Part shown: positions 1 through 6,186 of the stretch, one piece after another
Layout of the letters: each line of letters opens with the position of its first letter
Position numbering within the stretch: the first letter of the stretch is position 1
NCBI GenBank assembly: GCA_044448905.1
Contig: JBIOHJ010000016.1
Location: 1 to 35,070, forward strand
DNA: 35,070 nucleotides
Reading direction: 5' to 3'
Source of the DNA: JBIOHJ01 sp044448905
Lineage (GTDB): Bacteria; Bacteroidota; Bacteroidia; AKYH767-A; OLB10
Made by a program: the position numbers and the translations under genes
The notes under the pieces: generated by a model
Told to the model about the DNA's origin: nothing
What the model saw: only the letters and a program-made list of their open reading frames with translations
Databases searched by the model: none

Positions 1-9
1 ATCCAATTG

Positions 10-29
10 CCTTAATTACCAAATTACCC
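10..29 (+). repeat. Copy of the dispersed AATTACC repeat
   Basis: CCTTAATTACCAAATTACCC lies just past the 3' end of the SHOCT gene. It is 18/20 identical to the copy at 19097-19116. Confidence 0.75.
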
Positions 30-31
30 AC

Positions 32-658
32 CTACTGTCCACTCAAAATCTGCTGCTTCTGAAAATTAAACTCTTCATCATTTAAAATTCCTTTTTCTTT
101 TAATTTACCCAATCGTTCCAATTGCTGAAGCTTATTTTCGAAATGAAGATGATTGTTTTGTGATGGCGGTGGTGGGTTTAATACTGTTGTACTGGTTGAT
201 TCAAAAGGTATAACCGGTTTAGGTTTAGGCGATTTTTTACGGCCGATATTTCTTAAAAACCAGATGAGCGTGGTGAGCAGCAGAATTCCAACAACTGAGT
301 TAAAAATAATAAGTATGCGGTTGCTTTGGTCGAGCTTGCGGTTCCGGTTTATTACTTCCGAATTATTTGCCTGCAGGTCATTGACTGCAGCCTGCATTTT
401 CAGCATTTGTAATTTGGTTTCAGCCAAAGCCGAATCCCTGCTCTGAATTATGGATTGCGCTTTTTCCCAGTCGGCACGATACGTGATAATATCGTTGCTC
501 AGGCTGTCAATAATCTTTGAATATTCTTTACGGGTAAATGTAACAGGTTCAGGTTTGATAAATACTTTTTTTCCTTTTTGAGCCTGCACGTGTGCAGTAA
601 GCAAAATAAAAACGATGACTGCTGACCGGGTTATTTTTTGGTTCAGGTATTTGGTCAT
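32..658 (-). CDS. Membrane-anchored coiled-coil protein with C-terminal SHOCT domain
   Basis: The 208-residue product starts with a likely signal sequence or first membrane segment (residues 5-26, ending AQA). A charged, probably coiled-coil stretch follows (about 45-110), then a clear transmembrane helix (about 114-136, followed by basic RNIGRKK) and a Pro-rich linker. The C-terminal SHOCT domain lies at about 174-205 (LERLGKLKEKGILNDEEF). SHOCT domains are short helical modules found at the ends of membrane proteins, often thought to mediate oligomerisation. If the first segment is cleaved, the coiled coil is periplasmic and SHOCT cytoplasmic. The gene lies 37 nt downstream of sppA on the same strand and is probably co-transcribed with it. 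The specific function is unknown; the domain calls are from reading alone. Confidence 0.8.
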   Translation of the reverse strand: MTKYLNQKITRSAVIVFILLTAHVQAQKGKKVFIKPEPVTFTRKEYSKIIDSLSNDIITYRADWEKAQSIIQSRDSALAETKLQMLKMQAAVNDLQANNSEVINRNRKLDQSNRILIIFNSVVGILLLTTLIWFLRNIGRKKSPKPKPVIPFESTSTTVLNPPPPSQNNHLHFENKLQQLERLGKLKEKGILNDEEFNFQKQQILSGQ

Positions 659-695
659 TAATATAAGTTTAGCCCCGTCTCAGGCGGGATTGGTT

Positions 696-2465
696 TTAGT
701 TTACAGAAACATCAAATGGCATCCGCATCTGGATACCCTGCATCTTCAGTATCTCTTTTATTTCTTTAAAGTATTTTGCATTAGCGCCAAAAACGTTCTT
801 AAGATTACTAAAGCTTACTTCTTCGTTCAGTTGGCTCAGAATTTCCTGTAACGCGTCTTTTTGCTCAGGTAATTCAGTTATACGGTATTTAGAAACCTTT
901 GCAAGCTTAGCAGCAATTTTTATAGCATCATTTAAATTTCCAAGCGTGTCAACAAGCCCTGATTGCAGGGCATCTTCACCGCTCCACACACGCCCTTCCC
1001 CGAGGCTGTCCACTTCCGATTGACGCATTTTTCTTCCCTCAGCAACATGGCTCGTAAATGTATCATAAATCTTTGCAATGCTGTTTTGTATAATTTGCTT
1101 TTCAGCAGATGAAAGAGGCCGCGTTGGATTACCGAGGTCAGAAAACTCACCGGTTTTATAGGTATCGGTAGTAATACCCAGCTTATTGTTCAGCAGGTTT
1201 TTCATATTCAGCAGTATTCCTATAACTCCTATAGAACCCGTAATGGTGTTCGGTTGAGCCACAATAGTATTTGCGCTGCAGCTGATATAATATCCGCCCG
1301 AAGCGGCAAGGTCGCCCATCGAAACAACAACCGGTTTTGCTTTTTGCGCCAGTGTTATTTCGCGCCATATAACATCCGAAGCCAGCGCGCTTCCGCCCGG
1401 TGAATTCACCCTGAAAACAATGGCTTTAATATTTTCATCTTCACGCGCTTTACGTATAGCCTGTGAGGTAGTTTCCGACCCTATGCTTTCTTCATCGCCT
1501 TTGCCGCTGCTTATGGTACCGGTTGCAAATATTACGGCTATCTTTTCCTTTACATATCCGTCATGTTTTTCGGGTACGCGGTTATATTTATTTAGCGAAA
1601 CCAGTTTTAGTTTCCCTTTGCCTTTAACACCTGCCTGTTTTTTGAGTTCACTGGTTATTTCATCTTCATAAGCAAGCTTGTCAACTAAACCATATTCAAG
1701 AGCATCATTTGCATTTTGAACTTTAAGTTCGCGGGCAATTTGTTGCAAATCATCAACATTTTTTTTGCGGGCTTTAGCAATGCCTTCAACGGTATGGTTC
1801 CAGGAATCGTCAACAAACTCTTTTATCTGCGCCCGGTTTTCATTGCTCATTTTCTCATTGATGAACGGTTCAGCAAAGCTTTTGTATTTTCCATGCCGGA
1901 TAACCTGCGGTTCCACTTCAAGCTTCGCAAACATATTTTTAAAAAACATCAGCTCGGTGTAATACCCTTTGAATTCAACAACGCCTTCGGGGTGCAAATA
2001 AATTTTATCGGCAACAGAGGCAAGGTAATATGAATTTTGAGAATAATATTCAGCGTAAGCGATGATAAATTTTTTCGATTCTTTAAAACGGATTAACGCA
2101 TTCCGGATTTCTTCGGTGGTTGCATTGCGGCACTGGATATCGGCTACGCTGAGAAAAATGCCATTTATATTTGGATCTTTAGCGGCTTTGTCAAGGTTTT
2201 TAATAATGTCGAACAAGCCCGGCTGATTATGCGATTGCATGTTGGCAAAGTCAAAGTTTTTAAAAGGATTACTTGGTGTGCGCTCGGTAACCGGGTCGTC
2301 AAGCCTGATCTCCAAAATTGAATTGCCCGGAATTTTTACTGCTTTATTATTATCAAGCGATGAGACCATCACTGAAACAATTCCTACAAAAAGAAAAAAC
2401 AGAACGATTATTGCAAGCACCATTCCAAGCATGGACGCAAACATGAATTTAAAGAATTGTCTCAT
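696..2465 (-). CDS. sppA: Signal peptide peptidase SppA, long (67K) type
   Basis: A 589-residue membrane-bound serine protease of family S49, expected to degrade signal peptides left in the inner membrane after secretion. An N-terminal transmembrane helix (about 8-35) is followed by two tandem S49 domains, as in the E. coli long form. The catalytic lysine is probably K195 in HGKYKSFAEPF, matching the E. coli YKS lysine. The nucleophile is probably S389 in GDLAASGGYYIS, followed by the conserved TGSIGV segment. Both halves of the Ser/Lys dyad are present, so the enzyme should be active. Length fits the family. It starts an apparent two-gene unit with the SHOCT protein and is divergent from folK, sharing an intergenic region of only 77 nt. 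Confidence 0.95.
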   Translation of the reverse strand: MRQFFKFMFASMLGMVLAIIVLFFLFVGIVSVMVSSLDNNKAVKIPGNSILEIRLDDPVTERTPSNPFKNFDFANMQSHNQPGLFDIIKNLDKAAKDPNINGIFLSVADIQCRNATTEEIRNALIRFKESKKFIIAYAEYYSQNSYYLASVADKIYLHPEGVVEFKGYYTELMFFKNMFAKLEVEPQVIRHGKYKSFAEPFINEKMSNENRAQIKEFVDDSWNHTVEGIAKARKKNVDDLQQIARELKVQNANDALEYGLVDKLAYEDEITSELKKQAGVKGKGKLKLVSLNKYNRVPEKHDGYVKEKIAVIFATGTISSGKGDEESIGSETTSQAIRKAREDENIKAIVFRVNSPGGSALASDVIWREITLAQKAKPVVVSMGDLAASGGYYISCSANTIVAQPNTITGSIGVIGILLNMKNLLNNKLGITTDTYKTGEFSDLGNPTRPLSSAEKQIIQNSIAKIYDTFTSHVAEGRKMRQSEVDSLGEGRVWSGEDALQSGLVDTLGNLNDAIKIAAKLAKVSKYRITELPEQKDALQEILSQLNEEVSFSNLKNVFGANAKYFKEIKEILKMQGIQMRMPFDVSVN

Positions 2466-2490
2466 TATTTAAGGGTTCAGATTAGTGTTG

Positions 2491-2523
2491 CAATATTATC
2501 AAAAAAACCATTGGTTTGTACAA
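2491..2523 (-). promoter_or_regulatory. Candidate promoter of sppA
   Basis: On the minus strand, TTG (2521-2523) is followed after 22 nt by TAATATTG (2491-2498), one mismatch from the Bacteroidota -7 element TAnnTTTG. It would give a leader of about 20 nt before the sppA start. It overlaps the divergent folK promoter. The match is imperfect and the spacing long. Confidence 0.4.
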
Positions 2524-2538
2524 GTTAAATTATCTTTG
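2511..2538 (+). promoter_or_regulatory. Promoter of folK, TTG-N17-TATCTTTG
   Basis: TTG (2511-2513) and a perfect TAnnTTTG element, TATCTTTG (2531-2538), are separated by 17 nt. In Bacteroidota the transcript begins a few bases after the TTTG. That puts the 5' end almost exactly at the folK ATG (2543), implying a leaderless or nearly leaderless mRNA. Confidence 0.65.
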
Positions 2539-2542
2539 ATGC

Positions 2543-3058
2543 ATGAATGTAAACAATGAAATTGCGGTTTTATTGTTAGGCTCAAATTTGGGCGACCGCG
2601 TTTCTTTTTTGAACGGGGCTGTTGAACTGATTAATCAAAACTGCGGTACAATTTTCAAGCGTTCATCGTTTTATGAATCCGCTCCATGGGGTTTTCAGGA
2701 GCAGCCTTATTTTATTAATCAATGTGTGCTTTTAGAAACCGGTTTTCAGCCCATGAAATTATTAAGTGATCTGAAGAAAATTGAATCCTTGTTGGGAAGA
2801 ACAGCATCCGGAAAATGGCAGGCCCGCTTTATTGATATTGATATTTTGTTTTATGGAAACCGGGTTATCGAAAAAACAAATCTTGTTATACCGCATCCCA
2901 TGATGGCTGCGCGAAAGTTTACTTTAATTCCTTTGCACGAAATTCTTCCTGCTTTTATACACCCCGTATTTAATATAAGCATTACCGGATTGTTGGAAGC
3001 ATGTACCGATATCGGGGATGTAAAATTTTTTAATATATCCGCAGCATTACATGCTTAA
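2543..3058 (+). CDS. folK: 2-amino-4-hydroxy-6-hydroxymethyldihydropteridine diphosphokinase (HPPK)
   Basis: HPPK transfers pyrophosphate from ATP to 6-hydroxymethyl-7,8-dihydropterin, a cytosolic step of folate synthesis. The 171-residue protein shows the family marks. These are an N-terminal strand with LLLGSNLGDR, the central ARFIDIDILFYG with the two metal-binding aspartates, and the IPHPMMAARKFTLIPL signature. The start at 2543 is required: the family begins only a few residues before the first strand and no other in-frame start fits. The gene overlaps the following kinase gene by 8 nt (ATGCTTAA), so the two are translationally coupled. This FolK/deoxynucleoside kinase pairing recurs in Bacteroidota. 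Confidence 0.95.
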   Translation: MNVNNEIAVLLLGSNLGDRVSFLNGAVELINQNCGTIFKRSSFYESAPWGFQEQPYFINQCVLLETGFQPMKLLSDLKKIESLLGRTASGKWQARFIDIDILFYGNRVIEKTNLVIPHPMMAARKFTLIPLHEILPAFIHPVFNISITGLLEACTDIGDVKFFNISAALHA

Positions 3059-3659
3059 TTACAGGTACATTGTTATTGAAGGAAACATCGGAGCCGGGAA
3101 AACCACCGTGGCTAAAATGCTTGCCGAACAGTTTGACGGACATTTAGTGCTCGAAGAGTTTGCCGACAACACTTTTCTTCCCCAGTTTTATGATGACCCG
3201 CGAAGGTTTGCCTTCCCTCTCGAAATGTCATTTATGGCTGAGCGGTACCGGCAGCTGACAGGTGTCTTTTATAAGAGGCAGTTAAAAATACACCCTGTTA
3301 TTTCCGATTATTTATTTGATAAATCATTATTGTTCGCCAAAGCCAATTTAAATAAAAACGAGTTGATTCTTTTTAAAAATTTTTTTGACCTCGTGAAAAA
3401 CAACCTTGCAAAACCCGACCTGCTGGTGTACTTAAAAAAAGATGTTAAAATGCTGAAAAAAAATATTCAGAAACGGGGGCGTGATTTCGAAACAGGTATT
3501 ACAGATAACTATCTTCATCGCATTAATAAACTCTACGATGGATGGATGGCAAAAAATCAAAAAACTACCAAAACCCTTATGGTTAATTCCGATGAGCTTG
3601 ATTTTGTTAATGAACCCGAACATTTCAAATGGCTGGTGAACCGCATTTTAGGTCAATAA
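3051..3659 (+). CDS. Deoxynucleoside kinase (dNK family)
   Basis: A 202-residue cytosolic P-loop kinase that phosphorylates deoxyribonucleosides in salvage. It has the Walker A GNIGAGKTT (11-19), an EE pair at 35-36 (LVLEEF), and the SFMAERYRQL helix. The DKS triplet at 90-92 lies where many relatives carry DRS or ERS. The LID region is KRGRDFETGI (141-150). The fold and motifs are those of deoxyguanosine/deoxyadenosine kinases, but substrate preference (dA, dG or dC) cannot be read from sequence. Its ATG lies inside the end of folK, indicating one operon. No clear terminator follows. Confidence 0.9.
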   Translation: MLNYRYIVIEGNIGAGKTTVAKMLAEQFDGHLVLEEFADNTFLPQFYDDPRRFAFPLEMSFMAERYRQLTGVFYKRQLKIHPVISDYLFDKSLLFAKANLNKNELILFKNFFDLVKNNLAKPDLLVYLKKDVKMLKKNIQKRGRDFETGITDNYLHRINKLYDGWMAKNQKTTKTLMVNSDELDFVNEPEHFKWLVNRILGQ

Positions 3660-3816
3660 TTGTTTAATGTTTAAAAAAAGTGAAAAATTCATTTTTTCAA
3701 TAATCATACCCTTGAAACCCGCGTCAATAAAGCGATACAAAACTTTTTCGTGGATTTTTCAAAAAAGAAAGTTTTCGGAATAAAAAAAAATATTTTTATT
3801 TTCATAAAACATTATT

Positions 3817-3824
3817 TATACTTG
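3817..3824 (+). promoter_or_regulatory. Candidate -7 element for the ompA-like gene
   Basis: TATACTTG is one mismatch from TAnnTTTG and lies 47 nt before the ompA-like ATG, in a very AT-rich intergenic region (3660-3871). I see no clear TTG at -33, so the element is only moderately supported. Confidence 0.4.
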
Positions 3825-3871
3825 CACCCTTATTGTAATCGTATGATTCTTATAACCAAAACCCATTAAAT

Positions 3872-5326
3872 ATGAAAATTAAAATTACTTTACTTGCTTT
3901 TACTTTCCTGCTTGTAAATACACTGGCGGGAGCTCAAACAACCGGGGGCACTGAAACTCCAAAAAGCAATTACGGTTTGCCTAAGAAAACAGATTTCGAT
4001 CGTTGGTCAGCTGGGATTTCTTTCGGACCAAATTATTTCCAGGCCGATATTCAGAAGAACTCCAAAAACAATAACAGCATTTCGAAGGACCTGCCCTTTA
4101 AAGCGATGTTTGGTGCACAGATAAGCTACCAGATTACGCATGCCATGGGTGTGCGCATTGGTGGGATGTTTGGAAACCTTGCTGCCAGTAACACAATGGA
4201 TGTTCCTAACATTAAGCCGGAATGGGAGAAAAACTATTCGTATGAAAGCCCTCTTATGGAAGGAACTCTCGAAGCTACTTTTACTTTAGGCAACATCAGT
4301 TTTCTCCAGCGGAATAAGAAATTTCATTTTGTGGGTTCAATCGGTTTTGGTGTTTTTAATTTCGATGGCGAATTGACTGATGATTCCACTAGCATAGTTG
4401 TAGTAAAAACAGGAAATGTTGCCGAAGGGATGGCGGTTGTCGGATTGGGTTTTAAATACCAGGTTGGAAAAAGAATTGACGCAGGTTTAACCTTCGATTT
4501 CAGAAAAACATTTACCGACAAAGTGGATGGTATTAATAAACCAACCACCGAAACCGATAATTATTCCGTTCTCCGCCTCAACCTCAACTATACTTTCGGA
4601 AAGAAAAACCAGCAAATGGAATGGGTGAACCCGATGGAAGTTGTATATAACGACATGGCTGAGCTCAAAGACAAGATGGATGTCCTGTCAGGCGATAAAG
4701 ATAAAGATGGTGTAAGCGATATGTTTGATAAAGATAACTCAACGGCAGAAGGTATAAAAGTTTATGGCGATGGAACCGGTGTTGATACCGATGGCGATGG
4801 AATTTCCGACTCAAAAGATGGCGACCCTTTCAGTGCAAAAAATGCGCGCGTTGATGCGAACGGGGTTGAAGCCGATGCCGATGGAGACGGGGTTGCCGAC
4901 AGCCGCGACCTTGAACCGAACACCGAAAAAGGAAAGCTTGTAAACTTCCAGGGTATTACTATTGATAAAACTACCGCCAAAACTTCATCATCAGTTGGCT
5001 GGCTGCCCTCAATATACTTTGCTCTTAATAAGACCGATGTAACAGGAGTTCAGCGCGACCGTGCTTTGGTTGTGGCAAGGATGATGAAAAACAATCCCGA
5101 TGTAAAAATTAAAATTATTGGAAATTGTGATCAGAGTGCCGGTGAAGATTATAATGATAAGCTGGGTATGCGCAGAGCGGAATCTGTTAAAGACCATCTT
5201 GTAAAAGTTTATGGAATTGATGCAGCGCGCATCTCTACCGAATCGAAAGGTGAAAAAGACCCCATGGCAAAAGGAATCAACTCCATGAACCGCAGGGTTG
5301 ATTTTTCAGTTGACCAGGCTCAATAA
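3872..5326 (+). CDS. OmpA-family outer-membrane protein with thrombospondin type 3 repeats
   Basis: A 484-residue envelope protein. A signal peptide (1-21, ending AGA/Q) is followed by an eight-strand-type beta barrel (about 45-245, alternating aromatic strands such as GLTFDFRK and LRLNLNYTF). Next are three calcium-binding TSP3-type repeats (275-288, 305-318, 335-348; pattern DxDGDGxxD). A C-terminal OmpA peptidoglycan-binding domain covers about 375-480. D420 (GNCDQSAG) and R435 (LGMRRAESV) sit where the diaminopimelate-binding Asp and Arg of OmpA lie. It should tether the outer membrane to peptidoglycan. It is a single-gene transcript closed by a strong terminator, as expected for an abundant protein. 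Confidence 0.93.
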   Translation: MKIKITLLAFTFLLVNTLAGAQTTGGTETPKSNYGLPKKTDFDRWSAGISFGPNYFQADIQKNSKNNNSISKDLPFKAMFGAQISYQITHAMGVRIGGMFGNLAASNTMDVPNIKPEWEKNYSYESPLMEGTLEATFTLGNISFLQRNKKFHFVGSIGFGVFNFDGELTDDSTSIVVVKTGNVAEGMAVVGLGFKYQVGKRIDAGLTFDFRKTFTDKVDGINKPTTETDNYSVLRLNLNYTFGKKNQQMEWVNPMEVVYNDMAELKDKMDVLSGDKDKDGVSDMFDKDNSTAEGIKVYGDGTGVDTDGDGISDSKDGDPFSAKNARVDANGVEADADGDGVADSRDLEPNTEKGKLVNFQGITIDKTTAKTSSSVGWLPSIYFALNKTDVTGVQRDRALVVARMMKNNPDVKIKIIGNCDQSAGEDYNDKLGMRRAESVKDHLVKVYGIDAARISTESKGEKDPMAKGINSMNRRVDFSVDQAQ

Positions 5327-5352
5327 TATTTTTTCATATAGCCATCTAATCG

Positions 5353-5390
5353 AAAAACCCTTCCGTTGATTGACGGAAGGGTTTTTTATT
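5353..5390. terminator. Bidirectional rho-independent terminator
   Basis: A 14-bp perfect stem (5353-5366 with 5373-5386; arm AAAAACCCTTCCGT) encloses a 6-nt loop. A T-run follows on the plus strand and an A-run precedes it, so it can stop both the ompA-like gene (plus) and the convergent spoU gene (minus). Confidence 0.9.
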
Positions 5391-5435
5391 TGGATTAATG
5401 TTCTTGTTTTTTGAAAAGTATTGTGAATGGAAAAA

Positions 5436-5927
5436 TCAGCTATTGTTATTATCCATTGCCGGATGTATTTCATAATTCAGCTTCACAAATAAATCCCAAA
5501 TAACAATACCGGCACAAACTGCAATATTCAGCGAATGCTTCAACCCATGTTGCGGAATTTCAATGCACACATCCGTGAGATTAATAATGCGTTGGTCAAT
5601 TCCCGAAATTTCGTTTCCGAAAATAACAGCATGTTTTTCATTCCGGTTAGGCATAAATTCATGGAGCTTTTCGGAATGGGCAGTTTGCTCAGCGCAAATA
5701 ATCTTGTAACCCGTAGTCCTCAATTCAGCAATTGCCTCTTCGCAATCTTTAAAATACTTCCATCTCACGTTTTGAGTAGCACCCAAAGCCGTTTTAAGAA
5801 TTTCACGGTGTGGCGGCTGTGCGGTAATACCGCATAAATAAACAGCTTCAATTAAAAACGTGTCAGCCGTCCTGAATATAGAACCAACATTTAATGCGCT
5901 TCGCACATTATCGAGAACTATTACCAA
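5436..5927 (-). CDS. TrmH/SpoU-family RNA 2'-O-methyltransferase
   Basis: A 163-residue SPOUT enzyme expected to use S-adenosylmethionine to methylate a ribose in tRNA or rRNA. All three family motifs are present: motif 1 NVRSALNVGSIFRTAD (7-22), motif 2 FGNEISGI, and motif 3 IEIPQHGLKHSLNIAV, which forms the trefoil-knot cofactor site. Translation appears to start at TTG (5925-5927), because a TGA stop lies eight codons upstream with no ATG between. Many Bacteroidota relatives, as I recall them, carry about 20 extra residues before this point. A good promoter at 5967-5995 supports the short form. RNA substrate unknown. Confidence 0.88.
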   Translation of the reverse strand: MVIVLDNVRSALNVGSIFRTADTFLIEAVYLCGITAQPPHREILKTALGATQNVRWKYFKDCEEAIAELRTTGYKIICAEQTAHSEKLHEFMPNRNEKHAVIFGNEISGIDQRIINLTDVCIEIPQHGLKHSLNIAVCAGIVIWDLFVKLNYEIHPAMDNNNS

Positions 5928-5966
5928 TGGAATAAATATTATTTTTAAAAATCAGTTAGGAATAAA

Positions 5967-5995
5967 CAAAGGTAAAGCAAATGGCATAAAGGCAA
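5967..5995 (-). promoter_or_regulatory. Promoter of the spoU gene, TTG-N18-TACCTTTG
   Basis: On the minus strand TTG (5993-5995) is followed after 18 nt by TACCTTTG (5967-5974), a perfect TAnnTTTG. Transcription would start near 5961, about 34 nt before the TTG start codon. This leaves no room for a longer N terminus. Confidence 0.65.
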
Positions 5996-6110
5996 AAAGT
6001 GCAATTTTATTTTTCATTTCATCTTTACTGATAGATTGAAATCGTTTTCTATTAACAAACTAGTGTTATTTAATGCATGTAAACTTTTCTCCTACCCGTT
6101 TCATTCTTCA

Positions 6111-6118
6111 TACTTTTG
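6111..6118 (+). promoter_or_regulatory. Candidate -7 element for the GH3/beta-lactamase gene
   Basis: TACTTTTG matches TAnnTTTG. Transcription from here would begin near 6125, after an upstream in-frame ATG at 6073 but before the ATG at 6187. This supports 6187 as the true start. No convincing -33 TTG is visible. Confidence 0.4.
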
Positions 6119-6186
6119 AAAATCCCCGGATAAACACAAGCCCTGCAGGCAGGTTGCAGCTATCCGTTATTGCTCAGCCATCCAAA

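Noticed and set aside
153..446. Open frame of 97 codons opposite the SHOCT gene
   Set aside because: The minus-strand frame has a signal sequence, membrane helix and SHOCT domain; this one has none.
674..688. Small CCCG/CGGG hairpin between sppA and the SHOCT gene
   Set aside because: Only 4 bp of stem and no T-run; not enough to call a terminator or riboswitch.
3738..3777. Weak hairpin (AAAACTTT ... AAAGTTTT) after the deoxynucleoside kinase gene as a terminator
   Set aside because: The 8-bp AT-rich stem has a loop of about 24 nt and no clean T-run; too weak to call.
6073..6186. Upstream in-frame extension of the GH3 fusion
   Set aside because: It would place 38 residues before a good signal peptide, and a -7 element at 6111-6118 implies transcription starts after 6073.
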